A stretch of 64,000 bases of DNA from Ruegeria marina (lineage in GTDB: Bacteria; Pseudomonadota; Alphaproteobacteria; Rhodobacterales; Rhodobacteraceae). Below the pieces are notes generated by a model that saw only the letters and a list, made by a program, of their open reading frames with translations, made no database searches and had not been told where the DNA came from. The stretch's first letter is position 1. Every line of letters begins with the position of its first letter. Where the stretch lies: the NCBI RefSeq assembly GCF_900101475.1, contig NZ_FMZV01000001.1:1-64000 (forward strand), in the 5' to 3' direction. Positions 42,182 to 53,597 of this stretch are shown piece by piece. A program made the translations under genes and the position numbers.

Positions 42182-42261
42182 CAGGTCACCTCCATCTAGA
42201 CCGGTCGCACATGATCGCGCGCTTGGTTCCGCCAATGTGGAAGCGGAAGAAGGGCGTCGCA

Positions 42262-42275
42262 TTAACCTGGGTAAA
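42262..42275. promoter_or_regulatory. Island box C: TTAAC-CTGG-GTAAA
   Basis: This 14-bp inverted repeat with one mismatch is centred 88 bp upstream of the phasin start (42181, minus strand). It would head the seven-gene run from phasin to the 191-residue membrane protein. Confidence 0.5.
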
Positions 42276-42399
42276 GGTGGCGACGGTCAGAAAGACGCGC
42301 AATGAAACAGGAGGTTTTCTGAGTTCCGGCGATCTCGGGTTGCGCTGAAGCGGCTGTATGTTACCATTTGCGCACTGATAATTCTCGAGAGTTTGGGTG

Positions 42400-42416
42400 A
42401 ACCCGTAAACCGGGTT
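42400..42416. promoter_or_regulatory. Inverted repeat before the Crp/Fnr gene
   Basis: AACCCG (42400-42405), TAAAC, CGGGTT (42411-42416). Perfect 6-bp arms, ending 59 bp before the Crp/Fnr start. It differs from the island box and may be a separate operator or a leader hairpin. Confidence 0.4.
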
Positions 42417-42475
42417 TGTGAATCCTGCTTATTTATCAGGATTTCCCAAGATCTCTAACGCAACGGGGGCCGCCA

Positions 42476-43240
42476 ATGGAAAACAAGGTAGCAGGCTCTG
42501 CTACGGAACTCGATGTATTTGGACCGGATTGGGAAGTTCCTTTCCTTGGGGCGTCGCCAGATCTGGCGCGCGTACTCAAGGCGAACAAGCGCGGCTTCCA
42601 AGCTGGAACGACTGTGAAGCTGGAAGGCGGAGACAGCGCCTCGGTCTATGTCGTGATCTCGGGTTGGCTCGCCCTCTCAAAGTCGATGGAGGACGGCGCA
42701 CGGCAGATCGTGGATATCATTTTGCCGGGCGGGATCATCGATCCGTCCTCGGCGAAGGGGTCAACCAGTACGGTTCAGATCGAAACGCTCTCGTATGCCA
42801 GGATCGCGGTTGTGCCTCGCTCCGACTGGATGCAGCTCAACGAAGATGACCCCTCCGTCCTGCAGTTTCATGCCGACAGCATCGCCGCGGCGCAATCTAG
42901 AATGTCGGAACGCATGCTGCGCCTGGGCAAGGCCTCGGCCGAAGCCCGCATCGCCTATGCGCTGATAGAGCTTTGTCTGCGCGTGTCCGCGATTGGCGAG
43001 GCGACGGGAAACAGCTACCATTTACCGCTCACTCAGCAACTTCTTGGCGAATACACCGGCCTGTCGTCTGTCCACGTCTGCCGAACGATCAGACGTTTGA
43101 CGCGCGGTGGGGTGATCAGCATGGCGGATCACATGGACATCGTGATCCATGACCTGGACGCGCTTGCCAAGATTGCCGAAATTGATGTGAGCATGTTGCG
43201 CGAACATATCATCGTGGAGAATGGACCAACCGCCGCCTAG
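42476..43240 (+). CDS. Crp/Fnr-family regulator, probable controller of the island
   Basis: The 254-residue protein has an effector domain of the cyclic-nucleotide-binding fold (FQAGTTVKLEGGDSASVYVV, SGWLALSKSMEDGARQIVDI) but no Fnr-type N-terminal Cys cluster. A long dimer helix and a Crp-type winged HTH follow (LTQQLLGEYTGLSSVHVCRT, IRRLTRGGVISM). The recognition helix reads SSVHVCR, where Fnr has xxETVSR. The Glu and Ser that read the G of TTGAT are replaced, and the Arg is kept. That fits a different box, and TTWRC-N4-GTTAA is repeated around this gene. The signal is unknown. Confidence 0.85.
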   Translation: MENKVAGSATELDVFGPDWEVPFLGASPDLARVLKANKRGFQAGTTVKLEGGDSASVYVVISGWLALSKSMEDGARQIVDIILPGGIIDPSSAKGSTSTVQIETLSYARIAVVPRSDWMQLNEDDPSVLQFHADSIAAAQSRMSERMLRLGKASAEARIAYALIELCLRVSAIGEATGNSYHLPLTQQLLGEYTGLSSVHVCRTIRRLTRGGVISMADHMDIVIHDLDALAKIAEIDVSMLREHIIVENGPTAA

Positions 43241-43366
43241 CGTGCCTCGTTGATCTCTCCAAGCGCCGTCCGGCTGATAGCTCTGGGATGTTCTCGGGGG
43301 TATAAGCTATCTGACTGTTTCGTCCCGCAAGATCGCCGCGGCTTGGTCGGCGCTCTGATTCATGCG

Positions 43367-43552
43367 TCAGGTGATGGGATGCGGCGACATCACGTCGCCG
43401 ATCATGAAGTCACGTATGTCTTTGCCGAGGAACTTCGGTAGTCCGCGCAGGACAAGGTCGCGGTTGGTGGCGATGCCTACGCTCAGTTGGACCTCGTCCG
43501 GCGCGAAATCCCTAAGGCCCAGGAAATACCGGTTCTTCAGATTGCAGCCCAT
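43367..43552 (-). pseudogene. Composite remnant: ornithine carbamoyltransferase start joined to a CBS-domain fragment
   Basis: A strong GAGGAGG site precedes the ATG at 43552. The first residues (GCNLKNRYFLGLRDFAPDEV) match the N-terminus of catabolic ornithine carbamoyltransferase (ArcB). From there the frame changes subject: VGIATNRDLVLRGLP and FMIGDVMSPHPIT look like the linker and start of a CBS domain. The frame stops at 43367 after 61 residues. It looks like the two outer ends of a deleted stretch joined together. A CAGCCT/AGGCTG stem (43556-43571) covers the ribosome site. It could be expressed, but a function is unlikely. Confidence 0.5.
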
Positions 43553-43678
43553 CGTCAGCCTCCTCAGGCTGGGTCGCATGTCGTGCCGCCCAAGTCGGAC
43601 AGAGTGATCAGGATCGGGAGCCTCCGGACCCCGCGCCCCGCTTTCGACTGCATCCCCTTGGTTCCCCATGCTTCTTGA

Positions 43679-45610
<1,932 letters not shown>

Positions 45611-45611
<1 letters not shown>

Positions 45612-45901
45612 TGAGCGACGACGGATCGGAAGAGACTCGGGAAATCAAGCGAAAGGCCCGGCGGCTGGAAAAGGCCCGCAGGCAAGGCCGCGGCAACGCC
45701 TGGTTCGGGTTGGGCATGTTCGGCATGGTCGGGTGGGCCGTGGCGGTGCCGACGGTCGCGGGCATCGCACTGGGCCTTTACATCGACTCGCGCTGGCCGG
45801 GCGAAAGGTCCTGGACGCTGGCGCTGCTGCTGGCCGGGGTCGCCCTTGGATGTCTGAACGCCTGGTACTGGGTACAAAGGGAGGGCAGGGGCGATGACTG
45901 A
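45611..45901 (+). CDS. atpQ: N-ATPase AtpQ (AtpI-like) membrane protein
   Basis: The 96-residue protein starts at the TGATG overlap with atpC. A charged N-terminus (EIKRKARRLEKARRQGRG) is followed by two helices (MFGMVGWAVAVPTVAGIALG and TLALLLAGVALGCLNAWYWV). It matches the ATPase_gene1/AtpI-like proteins that occupy this slot in N-ATPase operons, where they may help assemble the c ring or bring in Mg2+. Confidence 0.82.
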
Positions 45902-45946
45902 CCCTGTCGTCCGCAGACCGGCAGAACAGCGAAAGGAGCGTGACGC

Positions 45947-46246
45947 ATGACTCTCGATATCGGGTTGGTTCTGGCGGCCTTCCTCGCGGGTGCAGTCTTC
46001 GGGGCGCTTCATCTTTCGCTCCTGCGTGTTGCGACACGGGCGCTTGCCGGTCCACGCCCGGCACGGGTCTTCATCGCGTTCGCGATCCTGCGCACGGCGC
46101 TCGTCGTCGCCGCTCTGGCGGGGCTGGCCGCGCTTGGCGCGGGTGCGCCAGAGTTCGTGGCCGCGCTTGCGGGTTTCCTCGCGGCGCGCATCGCGGCGAC
46201 GCGCATGGTTCGTGACCGGGTCGGGAAGGAGGCAACATGGAAATAA
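45947..46246 (+). CDS. atpR: N-ATPase AtpR membrane protein
   Basis: The 99-residue protein has three hydrophobic helices (GLVLAAFLAGAVFGALHLSL, VFIAFAILRTALVVAALAGL, EFVAALAGFLAARIAATRMV). Arg residues lie in or beside the helices, typical of AtpR, a subunit unique to N-ATPases. The Arg residues have been proposed to contact c-ring glutamates. It overlaps atpB by 10 bp. Confidence 0.82.
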   Translation: MTLDIGLVLAAFLAGAVFGALHLSLLRVATRALAGPRPARVFIAFAILRTALVVAALAGLAALGAGAPEFVAALAGFLAARIAATRMVRDRVGKEATWK

Positions 46247-46950
46247 GCCCCGACGCATGGGTCCTCTACCAATGGCGCGGTCTTGAACTGACCGCGACGA
46301 TTGTCTTCACCTGGGCCGTCATGGCCGTTCTTGTCATCGGGTGCCGGGCGGTGACGTCTCGGCTCAGCGACAGCGAAAAGGTATCCCGCTGGCAAGTGAT
46401 GCTCGAAGTCATCGTCACCCAGATCCGCGATCAGATCGACGACATGGGCAGCGGCGACCCCGACCGTTACCTGCCATTCATCGGTACGCTGTTCCTGTTC
46501 ATCGCCACCTCCAATCTGCTGATGATCGTGCCGGGCTACCAGCCGCCAACCGGCTCGCTGTCGACCACCGCGGCGCTGGCGATCTGCGTGCTGATCGCCG
46601 TGCCGCTTTTTTCCGTCGGTCGGCGCGGGCTCGGCGGGTATCTCAGGACTTATGTCCGCCCGACGCCCTTGATGCTGCCCTTCAACGTGATCAGCGAGGT
46701 GTCGCGCACCGTTGCACTGGCGATCCGCCTTTACGGCAATGTGATGAGCGGGACGGTCATCGTCGGCATCCTGATCAGCGTTGCACCGTTCTTCTTTCCC
46801 ATCCTGCTGCAACTCCTGGGTCTGCTCACCGGGCTGATCCAGGCTTACATCTTCGCGGTTCTGGCGATGGTCTACATCGCATCAGCCAGCCGCGACCGAT
46901 CCTCCGGGCAGGAGGGTGACAGGCAAAATTCCAAAGATCAGGGAGACTGA
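46237..46950 (+). CDS. atpB: N-type ATP synthase subunit a
   Basis: The 237-residue protein has about six membrane helices. The essential stator Arg is R164 in SRTVALAIRLYGNVMSGT. The N-terminal part is typical of the N-ATPase group (WVLYQWRGLELTATIVFTW). With the c ring it forms the ion path through the membrane. Confidence 0.9.
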   Translation: MEISPDAWVLYQWRGLELTATIVFTWAVMAVLVIGCRAVTSRLSDSEKVSRWQVMLEVIVTQIRDQIDDMGSGDPDRYLPFIGTLFLFIATSNLLMIVPGYQPPTGSLSTTAALAICVLIAVPLFSVGRRGLGGYLRTYVRPTPLMLPFNVISEVSRTVALAIRLYGNVMSGTVIVGILISVAPFFFPILLQLLGLLTGLIQAYIFAVLAMVYIASASRDRSSGQEGDRQNSKDQGD

Positions 46951-46952
46951 CC

Positions 46953-47231
46953 ATGGACCCAGCGACATGGATCGCCATCATTTCCATCGTGACCGCCGGC
47001 CTCACGATCGCCATCGGCTCCATCGGCCCCGCATTCGCCGAGGGCCGGGCCGCATCGCAGGCGCTGCAGGCCATCGCGCAGCAGCCCGACGCCTCGGATA
47101 CAATCACGCGGACGCTCTTCGTCAGCCTCGCGATGATCGAATCCACCGCAATCTACTGTTTCGTGGTCTCGATGATCCTGATCTTCGCCAATCCGTTCAT
47201 CGATCTCGTGACCCAAACCGCCGGAGGCTGA
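46953..47231 (+). CDS. atpE: N-type ATP synthase subunit c, sodium-type ion site
   Basis: The 92-residue hairpin has helix 1 with P26-x3-E30 (GPAFAEGRAASQAL) and helix 2 with E63-S64-T65-x2-Y68 (MIESTAIYCF). The E-S-T-x2-Y set equals the Na+ ligands E65, S66, T67 and Y70 of Ilyobacter c, and E30 stands where Ilyobacter has Q32. A Na+-coordinating c ring is therefore likely, with a second carboxylate. Helix 2 ends in FVVSMILIFANPF. Confidence 0.92.
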   Translation: MDPATWIAIISIVTAGLTIAIGSIGPAFAEGRAASQALQAIAQQPDASDTITRTLFVSLAMIESTAIYCFVVSMILIFANPFIDLVTQTAGG

Positions 47232-47235
47232 GCCC

Positions 47236-48048
47236 GTGCAGATCGACTGGCTGACCGTCGCGGCCCAGATCGTCAACTTCCTGGTCCTGGTCTGGCTGCT
47301 GCAAAGGTTCCTGTACAGGCCGATCACGAACGCCATGCGCCGCCGCGAGGAGCGCATCGAGGAACGTCTCGCCGAGGCCAAGGCCGCTCGTGAGGAGGCG
47401 GAAGAAGAGGCGGCGTCCCTGAAGCGGAAGAAGGCGGAACTGGAGGAAAGCAAGGAGGGCATCCTCTCTTCGGCGCGGGAGGAGGCCGATGAGTTGCGCG
47501 AAAAGCTGAAAGGCGAGATCCGCAAGGAGATGGAGGAGAAGCGCGACGCATGGCGCGCCCATCTCGCCGAGGAACGCGAGGCTTTCGTCTCTGCTTTGCA
47601 GCGCAAGGCCGGACAGCAGATTCTCGACATCACCGGTCATATCCTGGCCGAGTACGCAGATATGGAGATTTCCGAACGCTTGGTCGCGACCTTCGCCGAC
47701 CGACTGGCCTCTCTCAATCCGGACAAGCGCGCCAAACTGACCGAAGCGGCATCGGAGGCCGAGACCGCAGTGGTCGAGACCGGGGCGGCGCTGACGAGCA
47801 GCGCCAAGCGCCGGATCACCCGGGCGCTTCATGACGTCCTGTCGAGCGATATCGACGTGGACTACCGCGAAGACGAGGAGATGGTGCTCGGCGTCAGGTT
47901 GACCATCGGTGGCGTGACGGCGGAATGGTCGGCGGCACGCTATCTCGACCGGCTCAGGGCCGAACTCGACGAAGCGATCGACCTCGGCAGTCACGGAGGG
48001 GGACCAGAGCAGGAGCATGTTGCAACCGCAGAGAGGGGGTCCGGATGA
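47236..48048 (+). CDS. atpF: N-type ATP synthase subunit b with delta-like C-terminus
   Basis: The GTG at 47236 gives 270 residues, much longer than a usual b subunit (about 160). One N-terminal membrane helix ([18 protein letters not shown]) is followed by a long charged coiled coil ([20 protein letters not shown]). A C-terminal domain of about 100 residues ([40 protein letters not shown]) resembles the delta subunit's end. This explains why the operon has no separate delta gene. Confidence 0.9.
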   Translation: MQIDWLTVAAQIVNFLVLVWLLQRFLYRPITNAMRRREERIEERLAEAKAAREEAEEEAASLKRKKAELEESKEGILSSAREEADELREKLKGEIRKEMEEKRDAWRAHLAEEREAFVSALQRKAGQQILDITGHILAEYADMEISERLVATFADRLASLNPDKRAKLTEAASEAETAVVETGAALTSSAKRRITRALHDVLSSDIDVDYREDEEMVLGVRLTIGGVTAEWSAARYLDRLRAELDEAIDLGSHGGGPEQEHVATAERGSG

Positions 48049-49574
48049 TTTCGCTGAAGGACATCCCGCGTGACTTCTTCGCACCGCTCGAACACGCCTT
48101 GCGCAAGGTACGACCGGAGGTGGATACGGCCGAACTGGCGCGGATCGTGTCGGTGGGTAACGGGGTCGCGCAGGTGACGGGCTTCACCGACCTTCACGCG
48201 GACGAGTTGGTCCGATTTTCGAACGGCGTTGTCGGCCTCGCATCGAGCCTCGGCCGCCGCCAGATTGGCGTGATCGTCCTGGGTAGCACGGACGGACTGC
48301 GGCCCGGTGACCGGCTGCGCCGCACAGGCCGGGTTGCCGATGTTCCCGTCGGCGAGGCGCTTCTGGGCCGGATCGTGGACGGACTTGGCCGGCCGTTGGA
48401 TGGCGGCGACAGGATCGATGCCGAGGACCGCCTGCCTGTTGAGCGTCCCGCGCCACCGATCATGCACCGCGATCCCGTCGAGGTGCCGCTTCAGACAGGG
48501 ATCAAGGCGGTCGACGCAGCCATTCCCATCGGGCGTGGGCAGCGTGAACTGATCGTGGGCGACCGGCAGACCGGCAAGACAGCCATCGCCGTCGACGCCA
48601 TTCTCAACCAGCAAGACAGCGGGGTGATCTCGGTCTACTGCGCCATCGGGCAGCGCGCGTCGGCGGTTGCGCGCGTCGTACATGACCTGCGAAAGGCCGG
48701 CGCGCTCGATCGGACCATCGTGGTGGTTGCAGGCGGCGACGACGCGCCGGGTCTGCAGTTCATCGCGCCCTATGCCGCGACCACGATGGCCGAGTATTTC
48801 ATGGCGAAGGGCCGCGATGTGCTCCTTGTCTACGACGATCTCACCCGGCATGCCCGGGCCTACAGGGAATTGTCCTTGCTGCTGCGCCGTCCTCCGGGGC
48901 GCGAGGCCTATCCCGGCGACATTTTCTACATCCATTCCCGGCTGCTGGAACGCGCCACGCATCTGCGCGCCGAACATGGTGGCGGATCGCTGACCGCGCT
49001 TCCGGTGATCGAGACCCAGGCACAGAACATCTCGGCCTTTATCCCGACCAATCTCATTTCGATCACCGACGGGCAGATCTACCTTTCGCCGGACCTGTTC
49101 GAGAAGGGGCACCTTCCCGCGATCGACATCGGCACCTCGGTCAGCCGGGTCGGTGGCAAGGCACAGTTGCCGGCGTTCCGCGCCGTCGCGGGAAACCTCC
49201 GGCTCAGCTATTCCCAGTTCGAGGAACTGGAGAGCTTCGCCCGCTTCGGCACACAACTCGACGAGGAGACGCGGGCCAAACTGACCCGCGGGCAACGCGT
49301 GCGCGCTGTCTTGACCCAGAACGAACACGATCACCTGACGGTTCCCGAACAGATCGCCGTTCTGCTCGCCGCGACCGAGGGTCTTTTCGATGATCTGGAG
49401 CCGGGCGCAATCCCGGACGCCGAGACGAAGCTGCGGCGCGCCATGCGGGAAGACCTGGCCGACCTGGGTGCAGAGATCACCGCGGGCGAACCGTTGTCCG
49501 ACGAGCACCGCCAAGGGCTGATCGACGCGATGCGCGAGGTATTGGAGCGGGGGCAGAAAAATGGAGACGCTTGA
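48045..49574 (+). CDS. atpA: N-type ATP synthase alpha subunit
   Basis: The ATG at 48045 overlaps atpF and gives 509 residues. The P-loop GDRQTGKT is at 172-179. [36 protein letters not shown] and [20 protein letters not shown] are typical of F1 alpha. It forms the non-catalytic nucleotide sites and the stator face. It overlaps atpG by 14 bp. Confidence 0.93.
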   Translation: MISLKDIPRDFFAPLEHALRKVRPEVDTAELARIVSVGNGVAQVTGFTDLHADELVRFSNGVVGLASSLGRRQIGVIVLGSTDGLRPGDRLRRTGRVADVPVGEALLGRIVDGLGRPLDGGDRIDAEDRLPVERPAPPIMHRDPVEVPLQTGIKAVDAAIPIGRGQRELIVGDRQTGKTAIAVDAILNQQDSGVISVYCAIGQRASAVARVVHDLRKAGALDRTIVVVAGGDDAPGLQFIAPYAATTMAEYFMAKGRDVLLVYDDLTRHARAYRELSLLLRRPPGREAYPGDIFYIHSRLLERATHLRAEHGGGSLTALPVIETQAQNISAFIPTNLISITDGQIYLSPDLFEKGHLPAIDIGTSVSRVGGKAQLPAFRAVAGNLRLSYSQFEELESFARFGTQLDEETRAKLTRGQRVRAVLTQNEHDHLTVPEQIAVLLAATEGLFDDLEPGAIPDAETKLRRAMREDLADLGAEITAGEPLSDEHRQGLIDAMREVLERGQKNGDA

Positions 49575-50445
49575 ATCCCTTTCGGACATGCTGGATACGA
49601 CAGGTGACATCCAGTCCATCGTTCGTACGATGAAATCGCTCTCGGCCGTCAGCATTCGCCAGTATGAACGCGCCGAGGCCGCGATGTCGGCATATGAGCA
49701 GACCATTGACCTCGGCCTTGCGGCGATGCTCGGGGACAGGCGGGCGCGGGGTCTCGCCTTGCCGAGGACCATCGGAAGCCCCGCCTCGGGAGAAGCACTT
49801 GTCGTGATCGGTTCGGACCGTGGATTATGTGGTCGCTACAACGAAATCATTGCCCGCTATGCCGAAACGCGCATGAGCGACCGAACCGCCATTCTCGCCG
49901 TCATCGGTGCCCGGGCCGCAGCGCGGCTTGATGCCTCTGGTCACAGCGTCGACCGGTTGTTTCTGCAGCCGGGATCCGTGGCCGGCCTGCGGCCCCTTGT
50001 GCACTCCGTCATTGTCGAGATCGAGCGCTGGACCCGCAGTCGCGGCGTGGGTGATGTGCGCGTCGTTCACAACCGCCGCGAGGGTCGGTCGCGTGCGGCG
50101 CCCGTCGAGCGCCAGCTCCTGCCGATTCCCGAAAGCTATCTGGAGGGTCTTGTACAAGACGGATGGCCGGGCAGGGGGCTGCCGTTCTTTCGCGCCGACC
50201 CTGAGCGTCTGCTGTCCTGGCTGGTGCGGCAACGGCTCTTTGTTGTCCTCTATCGCGCGCTGGCCGAGGCTCTGGCCAGCGAACATGCGACCCGTCTGGC
50301 GGCGATGCAGAACGCCGAGCGCAACATCGAAGAGCGCCGCGAGGAGTTGAACGCGGCCTATCGTCTGAAACGGCAGGAAACGATTACCCGCGAATTGCTG
50401 GACATCGTATCGGGGTTCGAGGCGGTCAACGCTCCGGACAACTAA
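49561..50445 (+). CDS. atpG: N-type ATP synthase gamma subunit
   Basis: The 294-residue rotor protein has N- and C-terminal helices for the coiled coil ([52 protein letters not shown]). The Rossmann-like middle includes [17 protein letters not shown]. It is somewhat more divergent than housekeeping gamma, as expected for this subgroup. It is the last gene of the operon. Confidence 0.9.
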   Translation: METLESLSDMLDTTGDIQSIVRTMKSLSAVSIRQYERAEAAMSAYEQTIDLGLAAMLGDRRARGLALPRTIGSPASGEALVVIGSDRGLCGRYNEIIARYAETRMSDRTAILAVIGARAAARLDASGHSVDRLFLQPGSVAGLRPLVHSVIVEIERWTRSRGVGDVRVVHNRREGRSRAAPVERQLLPIPESYLEGLVQDGWPGRGLPFFRADPERLLSWLVRQRLFVVLYRALAEALASEHATRLAAMQNAERNIEERREELNAAYRLKRQETITRELLDIVSGFEAVNAPDN

Positions 50446-50455
50446 GCGTCACCGC

Positions 50456-50478
50456 ACAGTTCATGCTTCCGGAACTGT
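50456..50478 (+). terminator. Terminator-like stem after the N-ATPase operon
   Basis: ACAGTTC (50456-50462), nine bases, GAACTGT (50472-50478). Perfect 7-bp arms, ten bases after the atpG stop. No T tract follows. Confidence 0.4.
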
Positions 50479-50554
50479 CGCCTTGTACGAGGGGGGATCC
50501 TTCCGGGTGCCGGGGCGCTGCATGTTTCGCCGGACCCGACGGCTTGCCTCACCG

Positions 50555-50568
50555 TTAGCGCATGTTAA
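50555..50568. promoter_or_regulatory. Island box E: TTAGC-GCAT-GTTAA
   Basis: This 14-bp inverted repeat is centred about 105 bp upstream of the CBS-domain gene (start 50666). The rest of 50479-50665 shows nothing else. Confidence 0.55.
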
Positions 50569-50665
50569 GGCCAGTGATGGCGCTCTCGCGATAAATCTGG
50601 TTTCAAAAATGGCGGTGCTACAGGGGCGGTTTCGAAAATCTTGATCCATATGCGGATACATCAGA

Positions 50666-50926
50666 ATGGAAGTCGGTTCTCTGATGACACGCAAGGTCTG
50701 CCGGGTTCACTGGAATACCGGGATCAGACGTGTCGCCGAGATCATGCGGGCCAACGGTATCGGCGCGGTTCCCGTCGAACAGGACGGGCGTCTCGTGGGC
50801 ATGCTGACCGACCGGGACATCGTCACGGCTATCATCGGAAACGGCGCCAGAAGGGATCAGCGAGGAATTGGGCGGATAGCAGGAATGATTGCTCCTCCCG
50901 AACAGGTCGCGTTCGGAAGGCATTAG
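50666..50926 (+). CDS. Truncated CBS-domain protein
   Basis: The 86-residue protein starts EVGSLMTRKVCRVHWNTGIR and continues RVAEIMRANGIGAVPVEQDG and LVGMLTDRDIVTAII, a complete first CBS motif. Where the second CBS motif should follow, the frame runs into an unrelated tail (NGARRDQRGIGRIAGMIAPP, ending AFGRH). CBS proteins of this kind normally have 140-150 residues with two motifs. The second half therefore looks deleted or replaced. The CBS scrap at 43367-43552 may be related. CBS pairs sense adenine nucleotides. Confidence 0.65.
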   Translation: MEVGSLMTRKVCRVHWNTGIRRVAEIMRANGIGAVPVEQDGRLVGMLTDRDIVTAIIGNGARRDQRGIGRIAGMIAPPEQVAFGRH

Positions 50927-50966
50927 GTCATGTTTGTGCGCGCCCTTGGTCAACGGTGTCTGCGGA

Positions 50967-52157
50967 TCAGGAACGCAACAGCCCTTCCGCATGCCGGGCC
51001 AATACGGATTCCTCGTCGGTCGGGATCATCAGCGTTGTCACACGCGCCTGCGCGGCAGACAGTTGCGTTGCCCCCTTCCGGTTTGCACCTTCGTCCAGGA
51101 CCACGCCGAGCCAACCGAGGTCCGAGCAGATCCGCTTGCGGATCGCGGGCGCGTGTTCGCCGATGCCGCCGGTGAATACGAGCCCGTCGAGCCCGCCAAG
51201 CGCTGCGGCCAGGGATCCGATCTCGCGTTGGCAGCGGTAGACGAAGAAGTCGACGGCCCGGGCGGCATCCTTGCTGTCGCTGGCCAGGAGGTCCGGCATT
51301 TCACCGCTGATACCCGACAGGCCGAGAAGGCCCGAGCGTTCATAGAGCATGTCGCGCAGGTCCGCCGGGGACATGCCTCTTTCTTCAATCAGATAGAGAA
51401 TGATGCCGGGGTCGAGCGCTCCGGGGCGACGGCCCATCGGCAGCCCGTCGAGCGCGGTCATGCCCATAGTCGTGGCGACGGAGGTTCCGCCCTTGAGCGC
51501 GCACATGCTCACCCCATGGCCGAGATGCGCAACGATGACCCGACCCCTTGCAAGCGCGGGCCGGGTCCCGGCAAGAGCCGCGGCCACGTGTTCATAGGAC
51601 AGCCCGTGAAAACCGTATCTGACCACACCTTCCTCCGACAGGTGCCTGGGCAGCGCGAAGATTCGGTCGTTGTGCGGCAAGCTGCGGTGAAAGGCGGTGT
51701 CGAAACAGGCGATCTGGGGGACACCCGGAAACCTCTCCGAAAGGTCGCGGATGGCGTCCAGGTTGTGCGGCTGATGACTTGGCGCGAGCGGCGAGAGCGC
51801 GTCGAGCCGGGAAAGCACCGTACTGTCGACCTTGACCGGGTCGGCGTAGCGCGCCCCGCCATGGACAACCCGGTGCGAGATCGCCGCGATGGCTTTTTCG
51901 TCCACTTCCTCGACCAGTCGCTGCACCATGGTAGCGCGGGCCGCGCCTTGTGCCGTCGCCTTGTCTTCGGGCGGGTCGAGTTCAAATTCCTCGGTCTCGT
52001 CCGCGCAGAGATCACGGCGTTCCAAGATCATCCTTGCCGGAAGTCCGCGCAGGCTCAGGCGGATCCTGGGCCGCGGTCCGTCGTCGGTCCGGTCGAACAC
52101 CGCACAGCGCAGGCTCGATGACCCGGCGTTGAGAGTGACGAGGGTATTCGCCGTCAT
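50967..52157 (-). CDS. ackA: Acetate kinase
   Basis: The 396-residue protein has the ASKHA-fold marks TLNAGSSSLRCAVF (start), SHRVVHGG, CFDTAFHRSLP and VAHLGHGVSMCALKGG. Near the end are FTGGIGEHAPAIRKRIC and a final segment with Glu. It converts acetyl phosphate and ADP to acetate and ATP, or the reverse. It overlaps the pta gene by ATGA. Together they give substrate-level ATP from acetyl-CoA, useful when respiration fails, or acetate activation. Confidence 0.93.
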   Translation of the reverse strand: MTANTLVTLNAGSSSLRCAVFDRTDDGPRPRIRLSLRGLPARMILERRDLCADETEEFELDPPEDKATAQGAARATMVQRLVEEVDEKAIAAISHRVVHGGARYADPVKVDSTVLSRLDALSPLAPSHQPHNLDAIRDLSERFPGVPQIACFDTAFHRSLPHNDRIFALPRHLSEEGVVRYGFHGLSYEHVAAALAGTRPALARGRVIVAHLGHGVSMCALKGGTSVATTMGMTALDGLPMGRRPGALDPGIILYLIEERGMSPADLRDMLYERSGLLGLSGISGEMPDLLASDSKDAARAVDFFVYRCQREIGSLAAALGGLDGLVFTGGIGEHAPAIRKRICSDLGWLGVVLDEGANRKGATQLSAAQARVTTLMIPTDEESVLARHAEGLLRS

Positions 52158-53566
52158 GGAATGTCACCGCCGTGGCCATTGCCGGCCGCCATGATTGCGG
52201 CCAGAGCCGCCGAGGCGCGTCGTTCGCGCGCGGTGTCGGCCCTGCTGGTCAGGGCAATCGGCACCCTGGCGCCAAGCGCGATGCCCGCCGCCTCGGCCCC
52301 GGCCAGATAGTCGAGATCCTTGGCGAGGATGTTCGCGGCCTCGATGTCGGGCGCGACGAGGATGTCGGCCCGGCCCGCGACGGGTGACGCGATGCCCTTG
52401 ATCCGTGCCGCCTGTTCGGACACTGCATTGTCCATCGCGAGTGGCCCATCGACATCGGCGCCCGTGATCTCGCCCCGGTCCGCCATCTTGCAGATCGCCG
52501 CGGCGGCGATGGTGGAGGGGATGGTCTCGGTCACGGTTTCAACCGCCGACAGCATCGCGACCCGCGGCCGCTCGATGCCAAGCGCATGTGCAAGGTCGAT
52601 CGCGTTCTGCACGATATCGCGCAACGTGGAGAGGTCGGGCGCGATGTTCACGGCGGCATCCGCAACGAACAGAAGCCTCAGATAGCCTGGAACATCCTCG
52701 ACGAAGACGTGGCTGAGTTTGCGTCCGGTTCGCAGTTCCCGTCGATCCAGCACGGCATGCAGCAGGGCGTCGGTGTGGATCTTGCCCTTCATGATCGCGC
52801 CGCACTCACCCTTCGCGGCCAGGCTGGCCGCGTTCCTCGCGGCGGCTTCGGCATTCACGCAATCGATTGTCTCCACGCCTGACATGTCACGTCTGGCGTC
52901 CCTAGCGGCCTTGCGCAGCGCCGCCTCGGGGGCGATCAGAACGGGTGTAATCAAGCCGGCCTCGGTTGCGTCCAGCGCCCCTGACAGCGAAGGGGCGTCG
53001 ATCGGATTGACGACCGCGGTGCGGACCGGTCCGGCCCTGCGGCCAAGCTCTTCGATCTGCTCCAGCCTGTCGGGCGGTGTATCTGTTTCAAGGGCCACCG
53101 GCCTGCCGAACGGGCGAGAGATCGGTGCGTCCGGCGCGACCGCCTCGATCCTGCCGGACAGGATCGGGGTGCCGTCCGCGCGAGAGCATCGTATATCGAG
53201 GGTTGCCGTTCGGCTGTCCGCGTCCAGCTTGGCAATGGTTGCCTCGGCCACGGCCACATCCCCCTTGCGCAGAGGGTTCCCGATGTCGACGGAAAGTCTG
53301 CGCAGACGTGTTCCGGGCCCCGGCAGGCGCGTGGCGACAAGCCCCACCAGCAGGCTGACCGCCATGCCGCCCTGCGACAGCACCGCCCGGAAACCGGGAT
53401 CGGCGGCCAATTCGAGATCCACCGAATCCTCCAGCACATCGCCAAGGAAAGTGACAAAGGAACGGATGTCGGTATGGGCGATCAGGCGCCGAACGCTTTC
53501 GGTGTCGCCGACCCGGAGATCCGGGAATGGACGGTTGCGCACGAGGCGGGTCATCGCAGGCTCCAT
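52154..53566 (-). CDS. pta: Phosphotransacetylase with N-terminal MaoC-like domain
   Basis: The start at 53566 (GGGGGAGG just upstream) gives 470 residues. Residues 1-150 form a MaoC/hot-dog domain (FLGDVLEDSVDLELAADPGF, LRRLSVDIGNPLRKGDVAVA). Residues 160-470 form a phosphate acetyl/butyryltransferase (DATEAGLITPVLIAPEAALR, GECGAIMKGKIHTDALLHAV, DAAVNIAPDLSTLRDIVQNA, GRADILVAPDIEAANILAKD). This fused form occurs with acetate kinase and PHB genes in proteobacteria. It should make acetyl phosphate, while the hydratase-like part might bind hydroxyacyl-CoA. Confidence 0.88.
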   Translation of the reverse strand: MEPAMTRLVRNRPFPDLRVGDTESVRRLIAHTDIRSFVTFLGDVLEDSVDLELAADPGFRAVLSQGGMAVSLLVGLVATRLPGPGTRLRRLSVDIGNPLRKGDVAVAEATIAKLDADSRTATLDIRCSRADGTPILSGRIEAVAPDAPISRPFGRPVALETDTPPDRLEQIEELGRRAGPVRTAVVNPIDAPSLSGALDATEAGLITPVLIAPEAALRKAARDARRDMSGVETIDCVNAEAAARNAASLAAKGECGAIMKGKIHTDALLHAVLDRRELRTGRKLSHVFVEDVPGYLRLLFVADAAVNIAPDLSTLRDIVQNAIDLAHALGIERPRVAMLSAVETVTETIPSTIAAAAICKMADRGEITGADVDGPLAMDNAVSEQAARIKGIASPVAGRADILVAPDIEAANILAKDLDYLAGAEAAGIALGARVPIALTSRADTARERRASAALAAIMAAGNGHGGDIP

Positions 53567-53597
53567 GTTCCTCCCCCGGCGCGCGCTGGAAATCTGG

